Shown here piece by piece: positions 25,501 to 40,500 of a stretch of DNA of 64,000 bases (within the stretch, counting starts at the first letter, position 1; each line of letters starts with the position of its first letter). The notes under the pieces were generated by a model that was not told where the DNA came from, did not search any database, and worked only from the letters and a program-made list of their open reading frames with translations. The position numbers and the translations under genes were made by a program. Location of the stretch: contig NC_079885.1 in the NCBI RefSeq assembly GCF_029227915.1, positions 11,915,001 to 11,979,000 of the forward strand, written 5' to 3'. Source of the DNA: Hydractinia symbiolongicarpus (Eukaryota > Cnidaria > Hydrozoa > Anthoathecata > Hydractiniidae).

Positions 25501-28500
25501 TCTGCGTAAACCTATATAAGCTTATCTGGGAAAATTGAAAAAAGCCGAACTATCTAGATGGTGGAGATAGTTGCTTCCGAACTATCTCCACCATATTTAC
25601 TCTTTTAAAATAACTACAGAAAACACACTGGTTATATCTTACCTTTAAGAAGACCAATGTATTCCGATGCCATCATTTTTAAAACCCAAAATTTATAATC
25701 CTGATCTAATCAAAGTCATTCAAAGATTTGTATTCATATTTTGCTCTAGTTTAGATCTCCTTATTTAACTTAATGGCAACAGCAAAAACAAGAAGAAATT
25801 ATTTTCACCATCAGCTCGTAAATTCCTTAACAATTTGAAAATGTGTTAACATAACCAAATAATCATTCCCTCGAAATAAAATTAAGCTTACATCAGAACA
25901 ACAGTGCAGGAGCGAAAAGTGACCACTAAAAACACACACAGTTAACGAACCCATCATTGAATTACAATTTTCAAGTTCCCCCGAGTTGAGACGAAATTTC
26001 AGATGTAAAGAATAACTATAGCCCGATTAAAACTCGATCACTACATCTAGTTGTAGTTGGAAAATCACAGTAGCCAAAAAAAAAAATCTCATTTGTGAAA
26101 GAAACAGCAGCCAAAAAAACTCCTTCTGAAGCTTGAGAACTCTCTGATTGTTTTAATATGCAAGAAAAAAACAACAAAGATACCTTCATCTAAAATTTAA
26201 ATGCATTCCATGCATAATTTAACTTTTTTACCAACGTTTAAAATGGATGCAATGAATTATTAAACTTTTTTAAACAAGGAAAAACAGTTATATTACAACA
26301 GATGTTTAGGTGAAGTGTTGGAGATTTTACAGAAAATATGCATAATTTAAAACAACTCTCATGTTTCATTCAAATCTGTAGCAAAACTAAAAACAGGTCA
26401 CAAAAACGCCCCAAAAACGCCCATATACTTGTTACATACGCGCATGTACTTGTTACATTAAAACATGGTTTACCACAGAATTATGACCAAAACAGACTGA
26501 TTTTTAAAATGTCCAAAATAAAATTTAAAATGTCAACTCGAAACACAGATTGAGAACTGAGAGAAAAGATTATAAATAACTAATAAAAAGAATGAACGTG
26601 AGAGAAATAATATGAGATAGGTAAAGGCAGTGTTTCGCAAATTTCACATTGTGAGCAACAATAGCAAATAATCATGGCGTAAAAAAAATACTTACACACC
26701 AGTGTAAGTAAAACGGAGTACATGACTAAAACAAATTCTTGTGTTACTTTAAGATTACATTTTTCAGCAGACATAAAGAAACTCCACAGATTTAAACCCA
26801 AGCTGACGATAAATCGGATGTAAAGCAAAACAAAAGTTAAAATGTTTAAAAAAATAACCCTTTTGACTTTACAACTCAATGTTGTACTCTTTTTGAGAAT
26901 TAGAAAAAAAAAATCACGAAAAAACTGTTAGTGTTAAAAAAGCAGATACTTTGAAGAAAGTTATTATGTTGACAAGTTAATGAAAATGGTACAGCAATTT
27001 CACCGACACTCGTATAAGCTCAGGCTTTAAAACCAAAGAAATGGAATTCTTACCTCGGCTAGAAGGGAGCTAAGCTTTTTATCCTGGTCTAAATTTTTGA
27101 GGTAAATCACGTTTTATAAAGTACAAACAATTAGTCCATACTAAAACCGAACGGAATAGACTTTTTAGCCTCATGGCAGGCTAAAAAGTTGGCCTGGTCT
27201 GAAATTATAATAATGCCTAGGTGGACAAGTTTCCCTAAACTAAACTAAACTAAAGGGATTTTTATATTTAGTCATGACATTTGAAGTAAAAAAACATTTT
27301 CTAACATTTATTTTTAGACCTATAAATAAATATAAGATCAAACCCAAGATATTCACAATAAGTTTTAAAAAAAAAGATGCCATGTGCCATTTCATTATAA
27401 CAAGATAGAGATATAAAAACATTTTTTTTTTAAATTTGCAATTGTTTTGAATTAAAAGCTGCTTTTGATAGTTTTTCAGAATGTTTTGTAATACTTAATG
27501 AAAATGTTCTTTTGAAGTTGACAACAAAGGCATTTTAGAATTTCAGGTTTCTCTTTTTCCAGGAATTCCTGGAAATTTAAAGTTACTATGTGTAAGACAA
27601 TCACTGTTCAGTTAGATGCAAATTTGTGACCACAAATTATTTTACTTATTCGCTAAGGTACATACCAAAGTCATTTGAATCAGAATCTACCAACGCATGA
27701 CCAGCCAATACTTTTAGAGTATAAACCTAAGAAATAACAAATGAATAATTCCAAGAAAAGATTTGGAATTTTAGCAAATATGAGAATATAAACACAAGAT
27801 TTTTTTCATAACTTTCTAAACCTAAGAAAGGACAATATTTTTGAATAATTTTATAAAACTACAGACCATCTATCTTGTTTTGTTTCACTTTTTTTAAATA
27901 AAGTTTCCCAACCCAGCTGTTTCATCACTTCACTTTCTTAGTATTTCCAATATAACTTGTATAATACATAAAGAGTGGTAATTTCGTCATAAGTCAGTAT
28001 AATGCTTTTAAAAATTAGAAGTGTCACAGAAAGGAAACAGTAATGCCATCTTTTTGATAAACTCCTACAAAAAGAATTTTAAACTTACCTCAAGCATAAG
28101 AGGGTGTTTTAGAAGTTCTCGAACAGATGGTCTATATAAAGGGTTTTTCTCTAAACATTTGCATATGAAGTCCTAAAAAAATGGAGAACACAACAAATCT
28201 CACACACTATAGTAAGAGTTAAGAAAAACACTATAACAGTGTTGTGAAGATTGGGTAAGGGATGGGCTGATGCATGCAAAATAAAGCAATGATCAGTAAC
28301 AGTGTCATAAGGAGTGTGACAGATATTGGTAGGTTACTAGGTAAAGCCTGGCAGAAAAGTTTGGGTGGTAATTCTATTTGTCAAGATTAAGGCTTTATAA
28401 CTATGTGTATGATCAGTACCAAACACCTCCAACATTTATTATGCACCTTACTTGTATTAAAAATGGAATCTACTATTTTTTTTGCCTAGTCTTAAATTCG

Positions 28501-31500
28501 TGCAATTCAAACTTGTGCATGCAAAAGTGGAGGTTTTAACTCCTAATAATTACTAATTAGTCTGCCAGCATAAACTTTAAGAATGACAACCAGTTATAAG
28601 AGGTTAAAAATATCTCTCGGTCACTATGGTCATTGTTATCATTTCCGTTTACGGTCAGCAATTTGGAAGTCAAATAGATTCAACTTTGTTCACCATGGTC
28701 GCCGAACAGAACTCCAGAAGAAAATATAGTACTGAGTCACTTTTTTATGTAGAAGCTTAAACCAACAGCTACACTTTCTGGAACAATTTTTTTAAACACC
28801 TTGAAGACCAAGATTTTTTTCCAATCAAGCTCTTTGCCTTATCTGTCAACTGTTCTTTAAATAAGTCAGCAATGAAAACCCTTTTTTTCCTTCCCTCTCT
28901 TTATTTTTATTTCTGACATATAACGGATCTAGACTTTTTATGTGTGTATTGTTGAATTTCTCTGGAAATTTGATCTCAGGCTGACAACAGTCACTTCAAC
29001 TTGATCGATGATCTGTGTGTGTAACAAAAATACCAGAAAAAGGGGTCACTTCAACTTGATTGATGATCTGCATGTGTAACAAAAATACCAGAAAAAAGGG
29101 TAATTTGGAAGGTTCTTGTTATTTATAAATAGTCAGCTGAAATCGGCATTGACAAATATTAATCATTCTTTTTTCGGCTCTGCATTACTTCTTTAATAGC
29201 CTGGTGAAATGAGAAACCTATCTCTTTTCGAAAAAAAGGAGGCACATGGTGCTTTGCTGTTAATGCTCACCATTTGGTAAAGTCAATTCTTTCAAAATTG
29301 ATTGACACCATGTAATTCTAAGTGTTCACTTCCATGATTTTCTTTCAAACAATCCCAATGAGAATGTTGTAGTTGATGGCACTTCTGACTTGCCTAATAT
29401 TTTATCTGCCGAACTTTACAATTTAACTCTGGTGGAATAACAGTTTTTCTGCCACTATACTATTTTGGAAGTTCTTGAGTTCTTCATTTTCAACTTTAAC
29501 TTTTTATACTTCTTGATCGTATCTCATACCGTTGACTCAGGAATGCCAAATTTCCATGCTGCACGTCATCTCCATGCACAATATCCCATTTGCCAATTTA
29601 AACTTTTTATATATCTGTATACTTAAATTTTGGCTCAAGTTGCTCAGCAACTGTTTTTAACCACATCCTTCAACTTGTTTTGTGCATATTCCGAAACTTT
29701 GTTTAACCTTTTTAAAACACTTAAAAGACTTTTAAAGGAATGCGTTGTAGAAAGACAATCAAGAACTATGGAAGAAATTTAAAATTTAATCTGCAATGCA
29801 AGAGTCATTTTTTTGTGCACAACAAAGGCTTCTTTTTGTAAAACTGAGAGAAATTTTATAGGTTCTGTTTGATTGAAATATTATGCATATGCCTTCTATT
29901 GTGATTGGAAGGAATGTAAAAAAATTGCTGTGTTTTAAATTCTAGTCTAGGAACACCAGATGATGTCACACTCGTGATTTACTGTGCTTTAAGTTGGTTT
30001 CACTTTTTGTAAAATCAAAGAAAAAAAATTGAAAAAAATAAAAATTAAAACACTACTGAGACATATTCCTCAAGAATAAACCCAAGTTTATAAATATTTC
30101 CCAGAGTACAATGGTGAGCTTGATGCAATAGTACGCTCAACAAACATCAGTAGCAGTCCACAACCACAGGCTGTCTTGGTTGAAAAAGAAAAAGCTACCT
30201 AGGATATTTTTAAAAAGATAAAAGACTTTATTTTATACTTATCTCGTACCGAAAAAAAGACAGAAGAAGAAAAGAGAAAGATGAACTCTTTTAAACTTTT
30301 TAGATTGTAAGGTTAAGTTTAACTAGGAAATAATCATATTAGAATCTTCAACAATTTTATGTTCAATTTATAAGGCTAAATTTATAAGGCTAAAAAAGGC
30401 TTGAATTTACCAGTTTTGACTTTGCTTACCTAGGACCTGCACGAATTTACAGACTGCACAAACTTTAAAACCAGTAATGTATTCACTAGTCATTAGCCGG
30501 TAAAATAATCCATGAGAACCAACGGACGGACAGACAGATCAGATGGACAGCAATGTCATTTAGCTGCATATTTACCTGTTGATTTGGATCATCAAGATTT
30601 GTTATAGCTGTTTGTATCATCTCAGGTGTCACAGACGTTGTTGCTTCAGCCCATTGCAGAGTTGCCATCTAACAGATAAATAAACAAAAAATATTGTAAT
30701 AACATTAAAAGAAAAGAAGCTTTCTAAATGTAGCTTCTTTTTAATATAGCAATCATCATCATCATTCTCCGTTTAACGTCCGTTTTCGATGCCAGCATAG
30801 GTTGAACAGGGTATATTAATGACCATCTTCCAAGCTGATCTAGACTGTGTTAGATCTAAACTCAACTTCCTCTGTATCAAGTCTGTCTTTTTAACTCCTG
30901 CCAAGTCTTTCTCGGTTTGCCTCTGGGCTTTTCCCCAGGAGCTATTAAGTCTCTACACTTTCTTACCCAATTATCCCCCCCCATTCTTTCGAAGTGTTCC
31001 ATTCAATTCAATCTTCCTATCTGGATAACATCTTAAATTCTACGGATACTTAGCATAATACAACATATTAACCAAATCCATATAGAATAATAACAATAAT
31101 AATCATTCCAAATTTTTCAGTTCAACTTTTTTATCATCAAAAAGTAATCTTCCATGTTTAATTGTTTATGGTAGCACTTATGATTTTTTTTAGTAACAAT
31201 CACATGAGACATTACAGAAAAAACTATGCGCTGCACATACCTCCAGTGCAACAATCCCAAAAGAATATATATCAGCTGCACAGTTGACAGGTCGACCATT
31301 GACACCTGTTACAATAAAGAAAAAAAGATCCTATACAAAACACTAAAACAAAAGTATAAAAAATAGTTACTGTTACAACAAATAACAATATTATTTAGAC
31401 CTAGAACGGTAATAAATTAAATAAAAACAACATTTCTATTATTTTAGGATTTTTATATTGATAAATATCAAAAATATTTATATCTCTTTTTTTAATATCT

Positions 31501-34500
31501 TATATATTTTTTTTTATGTATTTTTTTTATTTATGATTTTTATGAAAGTATTTATGGGGTTAAAGTGAAGCGACTCTTTTCGGATATTTTATGTGTGAGT
31601 ATCGTACTTTAAGGCTCTTAGGATTTGTGTTGTTGCTATATTACATGATGTTCCAAAACATGCCAAATCGAAGGTAATTCCAAAATATAACACAATTTGA
31701 GGCCTAGGTCTGGTACTTTGATGTAAACAAAAACAGGTACGTGATAAATCACTCAAGAGCCTCCCTTTTTAGCCTTTTTGTATGCTTCCCTGCAAGAACA
31801 GGATGTTTAAATCCCAAACTTGCCTTAATAAAATAAAAAATTAAAGAAGGCATCCTAACTCAAAACCATGTATAGTTGGGGTTTTTTATGAAGTTTTAGC
31901 GCAAAACTAAACAAAAAATATACATACTGATAACAAAAGGAACTAAGATGTACCAAGGCCAGCTATAACTTTTATAAGGGTGTCATTTTGTGCTGTACTA
32001 TTTTTGTATGCTTTGTTAGAAAAGGGAAATAAATCCAAATTTTTTCCCATTTCCAATTTTTTAAGAAGATTTTATCCCTATTCTAAAATCTATGTTGTTT
32101 ATATTGCACAAGATTTTCATCCCTGTCAATTAGTAATTAAAGAATAGAATTATCAACCCTACATTGTTGATGGTGTTACAGATAAAAACTTTTAAGGAAA
32201 GGATAATTAAAGTAATTTTATATGTTCATAAAAAATTATATTGTAATGTAGTATCGAATACCAAACGACTTGTTGACACCTCGATTTAGTAGACTGCAAA
32301 CAAAATGGCTGACAACCATTACGTCAGAATATTTTCGAAATGGCTGACAACCATTGCCTCAAAATATTTTCAAAAAGGCTGAAAACCATTGCCTCAGAAT
32401 ATTTTTAAAATGGCTGACAACCATTGTCTCAGAATATTTTTAACAACAAACAGGGTTGTACGGATGAATAATGATGCAAGTAATAAACCCTTTTTATAAT
32501 TAATCATTAATAATAATAGCTTTAATGAACTGGTGTGTTAGTGGGTTAGTGTTAAGAAGTAAAAATGGTCTATTAAATTTACCCTCACTCCATTTAGCAG
32601 TCCCACAATGAGAGAATAATCTGCCACAGTTACCTTGCCCATAATCTTCAGATGATAGTGCAGAGAATAATGATTCACCATCTGAATAGAAAGAAAATAT
32701 TCTTTAAATAATTTTAATTTATTCATGGATATGGTTTATATATTTTAGTTGCTTTTTAATTTTCAGACGAAAAAGGTTTTCTTCTTTAGCAGAAAATTAT
32801 TATATTTTTAATAAACAATCTAAAATAACTTGCAATAACGAAAACATTAATTTAAATGTACAAATAAATATCAATGTTGAACAAGTCTTAATTTAACAAT
32901 GGAAAAAAAAAATGGAATGTAGAGTGTGAAATATGTCTTACCATACTCTGGAGCAATAAAATGCATGTTTCTTCGTTGATGTTTATAAGTCTTTACATAA
33001 TTATTTATAGCATCTGGAGCAACTATGTCATAAAAATTACACATCAACATCCAATAACATAATTGAAACAGTTTGAGATGACAGACATTTCACATCAGCA
33101 ATTCTTCGCCGTATTGACAAAACATAAACTTATAAATATGAGTCTACTTTTATTATTAAAACAATAAACATTCATTAAACTGATAGAAAAGGGTTTGCAT
33201 TACGAATAGCATAATAATTATTAATCAGAGCTACTTAATGGTAAGATTGACAGACAAAGGATACTATAATATAGGATACTATAACATAGAACATAAAAAT
33301 TATAAAAATTAGTCATTTATTACTATTCTTCTTCTTCTTTAAATTTCTTACAAGATTTTTTTTAAATAAAGATGGAAATAATCATGTATCTTTGAGAAAA
33401 CAATGAGATAATTAATTCAAATTAAGCATTTTTATAATTTTTTGGCCTATAAAATTAAAAAGAGCAGGAAAAGGGTTCTGTGTTCTATAAATAGAAAAAA
33501 AATCACCTACCAGTTCCAATTTTCATAAGGCCATTGTGTTGAATAAATATTGTGTCACAATTTAAATTGCCATGAACTATTGGAGGATCACATCCATGAA
33601 GATAACTATAATGTTGAAAAAAACATCAAATTTTAATTCTAAACAAAGTGCACTGCTAAGAGTAATACAAATTTGAAAATTTTAATAATTAGGTAAGTTT
33701 CTCTGTAGTACCCAAACTAGTTCAGAGTAAGTCAATAGTAGCTGCTAAAATAGCTATTAAAAAACAGTTAATGTCTGGAAAGACACTATAAGCAATCAAA
33801 TGTGATAGTAAAAAGCTTAAATAATGATCATTATTTCAACATTTAGTCAAAATTAACATCCCTTGAAATTAGAATTTTTCTACGTCAGCAATAAAACTGC
33901 CGACGTGAAATACATTTCAACTGATTTGCGTTGGCATTTTTTTTGTAGTGAAATTTTCTAGCTGGAAATAACTTTCGTCATTCACCCTTTATTAGAGCTA
34001 GACCTCTCATAATTTTAATGCATCGGATGATGACAAATGGGAATGGATGAATGGGAATTGGCATACCTTCCGGATGTGTAATTCGTTAGTTTAATAGTTT
34101 ACTGCCAACTGGCTTTTTATGTTTCGTGATGAACTGATTAGGCTAGGGCATTATTAGGTTGTATATTGCAGAAGTCGCCAGTGGCATGCTTCGAAAATGC
34201 TTGTCACCAGCACAGTTTAACATGAAGCAAAACTGTACAGGAGACTCAATTCTTAGAGTCTTCGCAGAACATCTCTTCTCACAAAACCAAGGGCCGGGCT
34301 GACTTATTGCCTGCTGTGTCGTGTGGGAGAAAGAACTACTGGACTTCTTTTTAATACGATATACAATCTTTTTGATTATTATTACTACACATATTTGATT
34401 TCCTCTTTTTAAAAAGACTTTTAAAACTCTATTCAACATGTTTTTTTTTGGTATTACATTACGAGAACATTCGTCCGAAAGCTGTATTAATGTACAGGAC

Positions 34501-37500
34501 ACCCAACCTCTCCCATGTTCTGGTTGTATTTAACTTGCATGGGTGCGCACTCTTCTTGCAGTGTTCTCTGTGACGATGAAGGTCGGACTGACTTGTGGCA
34601 TGGTTCCAAATGGTTTTCGTCTTTTGTTTGAGTCTCAGTGTAATGCACTAGTTGAGCATAAGAGTGTCAGCATGAAGGAAAGGGGCCGACTTTAATGTTC
34701 TCTATACCTGACGTTCTCGTAATAACACCAACATTTTTGATCGTGGCATTCATAAGCTTTGTGATTTTGGTGGCGCTGAAGTCCAGCCTAAGGGTCTAAC
34801 TTACAGAAAATCGAATGTAATTATTTTATACCGAAATTATTGTTATTTAAAAATTTCATAACAAAATTACGTCAACAATTTTTTTGCCAACGCAATTACG
34901 GTGTCTTCATATTTTACGTAGGCAATTATGTCGGCAGTGCCGAATGCCGACGCTAATTTTAAGGGCTGAATTAAACTGTATAAAGCTACTTGGCACATCA
35001 CTAACATACTGCTGAAAGAAAATAACATTTGATCAGTGGTCCCCAGAACTTGCAGCAGCAGACAACCCACAACACTACGTGCAGCAATGTTAGTGAGGCA
35101 TGCATATAGCTTATCAGAATAAATGTATACATAGAAGAATCTTTATCTACAGACTTATTGAACAAGTGTGATAATTCAAAAATACAGAGAATTATTAAGA
35201 GTTGCAGTTGTTGTCAGAGTTCAGATTGTATATAAAAAAGGACTTCTAGTTGAAAATATTATGTACAGTAGTCTATAAAAACTTTAAAGATCTATATGGA
35301 GTGATTTTCAGCTAACTGTTTGAATGAATGAATGTTTACACTTGTGGTTAAGAATCAATGTTTAAAAAGATTTCTTGATGGGTGTCAAAATATTAAGGAT
35401 TAACTATAGTATTTTAATAAAAATTAGCAATGACGTAACGTTTAAATGGCCGATTAACAAACAAGACTTATTTTTTTAGGAGGAAAGAACAACTTATTTG
35501 GAAAGGCAAGTTTTAGCCTGGTTCAGTTAATTAGTGTATATATTATAAGAGAAAAAAAATTGCCAACAGAGTATGTATGTTTAATGTAACTTTTTGGCAC
35601 CTGGTAGCCATTTAATTATTGGCAATTTTTTGCTGACGTGATATTTTATTTGCCTGCTTCTTTGCAATTGAAGAGCACTGACAAGAATTAGAAAGCCTGC
35701 TTAATGACAACCTGCTGCATACAATTTAAACTTGAAAATTTGACCTTGAAAACAATATCCTGACAACATATGTCAACAATGTGTAGAAATTTTCATAATA
35801 TTATTGTTTAAAGTATAACTTTCCAAAATAAATTTTTTATTAGTGGAAATTAGGAAAAATTAAAAACCAGCATGTGTTTCTTTTTAGAAGTTTGGCACTT
35901 TTTGTTCTGATTTTCCCTAGTTAGTTGTTTATCATTATTGTCGTTTATTTTTTTTTGGTATTTTATGCTTTAATTTAGCAGCAACATTTTTCTTTATTAT
36001 TCCTAGCAGAGTTAAAAATAATGTCTACTTGACAAAGATAACACTGTTCTCCAATTCCTAATACGTCTCAAAATAGTGTAATAACGTCAGTGATTGTAAT
36101 GTCCAAAAAATATCTATTCAATGTATTTTTTTTAGAAGTTTTCTTGCTAAACATTGTGCTTTTATCCATATGACAGCTTTTAGACTAAAATTTAGGATAC
36201 CTTACCTTAATGCTGATAATATCTGCTTGCACCATCGCTTCCAACCCTATCACAAAAAATAAAAACCAGCACATTAAATATCGCAATGCCTTATATATAT
36301 CATATGTACATGTACATCAGAATAAATGTTATTGTTAAAAAACACACAACCTTCTAGAAAGGATGGACTAAATGCTTTTACTATTTGTCACTTAATTGGG
36401 TCAGAAAAACAATGCGAGGTAAAACAATTTATGCCTATCCAGTTAAGAATGGAAAAGATGTTGCAATCTTCCTGGTGTTTTGTTTGAAAAACTACAAGGC
36501 ATAAGTTAATCAAATTAATTCTTTCCAAAAAGATAATGGGTTAAATAAAGCAGATATACAATTGTGCCAACAGTCATCAATGAAACCCTGTAGGTAACAA
36601 CATTTGAAAGAAATTTAATACAAACTTACCTTAATGTTTAATGACTTGATATTTGCTTTGGTTTTTTTCAGAAATTGTCTCAATGAACCAGATGTCATAT
36701 ATTCTCCAATAAATATAAGCTAAATAAACAAGGGAGAAATGGCTATAGAGGAAACTGCAGTCTAAATTCTACATCATAAAATGCTATTGAGCAATTGAAT
36801 TCTGACAATTTTTAATAATTTTTGACTATACTTATAGATTACAAAAAGTTGTAAAGTAAGGGCTTCTTGAATGAAGGATTCTTTAAAAACAATTCATAAC
36901 TTCACTTTGAGATTTTATTATTTTTTCTGTTAAAGCAATGATTATCTAAAAACATGTGTTATTGTGTTAAAAACTTACCCGAGGATGTTCTCCTTTCAGA
37001 TCGACCCAGTATTTATGAAACTTGACAATATTTGGATGCTAAAATGTTTCAAACTACAAAATTATAACATCACTCCATACAAATTTCTGTTTTTGCTTAA
37101 ATGATCTTGCATAAATGTGTATTGCAGGGGCAGACTTAGATACACCAGACATGCCATTTGAAAATAATTGCATCAGACTGTGTACTTGGGTATTGGTTCG
37201 ATACATTCTCAGTCTCTTACACCATACTCAGTCCAGTATTTGCATACATACAAATACTGGACTAAGGCAAGTTTACATGTAACATTTAGTGTTTGACTTA
37301 GCCTGGAGTGGGAGTAACCTTACCCATCATTTTAACATCTGTTTTCAAAGATAATGTTTGATTGCTTCCCTGCCTTTCACACACCCAAACCTTTGTACAC
37401 AATGGATTAAGATACAGGTTAATAACCTTGTTAAATTATGCACATTAAGAGCCCTTGCTTTATATATAGATTTTTTCTTGTTTGAGAACAGTCCTTAAGA

Positions 37501-40500
37501 GTATTTTTTCAAGTTAACTGTTTAGCTTTAAGGAGTGGGATTATAAAAAATTGTAGTTTATCATTCTTGAAATATATTTTACAAAGTAAATTTCACTTTG
37601 GGATCCTCTCTAGGTAAACCAACCACCTTATTATTTATATTCATAAAAATACAAAATGCAAAATTCATAATAATGTGAGATTCATATTTTATATTTTTAA
37701 AAATAGAAATATGAATTTAGTAAACAACAAGTTTGTGTGCTCACTTTTCCATGATTCAAGTTTGTGTGCTCACTTTCCCGTGATTTAATTCTGTTTAATT
37801 TTCAATTTCATTTCCATTGCCTTGCAAAATTTTACCGTTTGTAACAGAAGTATTTAACATGAATAAAAACTTCAAGCAAGTGGCTATTGTGGCATGAAAG
37901 GGATTTAAAAAGACGATGACCCTTTATAACAAGCAGGTAAATGTGAGAAATATTTTTCACCAAAAGTAAAGAATACACATTAGTTAGGAAAGATGGTTCA
38001 TACAAAGTTTTTAAATTGGGGTAATCTGTACCAAAGAGACAAACACAAGGCCATATGAAGCAAAAACATTGCCGTAATTTGTTCTAATTGAGGAAAACAC
38101 GGTCGTATGAAGCCAAGCGATAAGAATCTTAGAAATTGTCAAATATCAGCCGCTTCTATTTTTAATTCGTATTTTTAAAACAATAAAATTCCGTACTTCG
38201 TACTTTTAAAAATATGAGTTTTAAAAACCGTATTTCGTATTTTCAAAAAATACGGAATTCGTATCTAACAATACACGTATTTTAAAATACGAATTTCGTA
38301 ATTTTAAAAATACGAAATTATTAAAGTATTTTTAAATAAGCAGTTCGTATTAAAAAATACGTATTTCTAAAAATATGCATTCTAAAAATACGCTGTGATT
38401 GAAAATTCAAAAACATAAAAAAAGTAATGTTTGATTAGGAAGATCTTATCTCCGAGATCTTATCATTTTTGAAATGAAAAGATTTTAATCATATAGGAAT
38501 CATTTCATTATTTTTTTACATCAGTTCATAATTGTATTATAAACAAATTAAATGTTTTATAATTTTTTCATGAAACGATTATATAATTTACTATGAAAAA
38601 GGAAACAATTTTGAAACGATTTTGTAAAAAAAAGTTTGAAAAGATTTGATACGATTGTCAAAACATCAAAAGTAATACGATGTTGAAGGTGTATGAGGCA
38701 TTATTGAAACAAATTTTGAAGTGAATAGATTAATTAAAAACCAATTAAACTTGTGAAATATAAACTTGGCTTTTCTTTCAAAAGTTGACGTATTTTATAA
38801 AATGACAAAAAAACATATATATAAGTTCTAAAGTTGCCTAATTTCACTCTAAAATGATGAGAAAACGTCCCTGCGAAGCTTTAAATTTTCCATGCATCAT
38901 TCTACAAAGACGAGAAAACGTCCCTGTGAAGCTCTAAAGTTGCCGTATTTCATTTTAAAGTGGTAAAAAAACTTAACATAACATTTTAAAAAATACGAAA
39001 TTCTATTTTTAAAAATAGAATTTTGTATTTTCTATTTTTAAAAACAGAATTTCGTATTTTCAATTTTTTAAAAAATATGAAATTTATATTTCGTATTTTG
39101 CAAAAATATAAAAAACGAATTGCGTATTTTTAAAAATAGAATTCATGGGTGAAGGGTCTCCTTAAGAGACAAGAGAGGAGTTGAACGTCCTCCACCATAC
39201 CTTAGTTTAAAGGGGCGATTGTGGAAGTCCCATGAAATGCCACATAGTGATGGTGTCACTTTAAAAAACACCCAGTCCGGTCTGTGAACGGTTGGCGCTA
39301 GGAAGGGCATCCAGCTGTAAAACAATGCCAAAACTCTTTATTAATGGCCGTAAGAATAGTTAATCAGACAAACTGCGTAAACGGGGCTGGAACTCTAAGG
39401 AGTGAAGGTGTCGCGCACGGTAGGACAGATGTCAGATGTGAGCATCGTCAGACCGTTACCCAGCTATCACATCACAAGGTGAATAACACTAGGTTGAGGA
39501 TGGCTAGTGTAAATGTTGGTACTCTGAGAGGTAGAGCAGGTGAAGTAGTTGAAATGTTAGAACGTAGATCTGTTGACATGTGTTGTGTTCAGGAAGTTAG
39601 GTGGAGAGGAGCTTCAGTGAGATTTGTGGAAGGTAGGAAGGCAAGGTATAAGCTTTTTTGGATTGGTAATAGTGATGGATATGGAGGAGTTGGCATATTC
39701 GTTGCAGAGAAGTGGGTAGAAAAAGTAATAGATGTTATGCGTGTTAATAGTCGTATTATAGTGATAAAGTTTTTGATAGGTAATAGGATTGTCACTTTTT
39801 TGTCAGTTTATGCTCCACAGTGTGGACTCAGTGAGGAAGATAAAGATAAGTTTTATGATGAGTTAATAGCAGTCACATCAAAGTTTGGAGACACTGAACT
39901 TGTCATGGTGGGCGGCGACTTTAATGGTCATGTTGGGAAGTCATCTGAAGGTTATAGAGGTGTGCATGGAGGCTATGGATTTGGGAGCAGAAATAAGGAA
40001 GGGGAGAGATTGCTTGAGTTTGGAATGGCAACGGACATGGTGGTTTGCAACACATCATTCAGTAAGAGACAGAGTAGGCTGATAACATATGAGTCAGGTG
40101 GTTGTAAGACACAGATAGATTACTTTTTGGTTAGAAAGTCAGACAAGAAAGTGGTGAAGGACGTGAAAGTTATATCGGGGGAAGAGTGTGTTTCCCAGCA
40201 TAGGTTGCTGGTTTGTGATATTATCTTGAAGAGTGTCAGAGAAGCCAAGGGAAAGTACAGGCCCCGTTGAAAAGTCTGGAAGCTGAAGGAAGAGATTGTA
40301 GCAAGACAATTTAGTGCAAAAGTTCAGCAGTTAGCCTACAATAGTCAATGTGATAGTGACAATGTTGAAAGTACTTGGACTACTTTGAAGAATTGTCTTC
40401 TAGAAGCTTCTGATGATACCTGTGGGTGGACGAAAGGACCGGCTAGACATAGACAGACCTGGTGGTGGAATAATGAGGTTGACCAGTGTATAAAGGAAAA

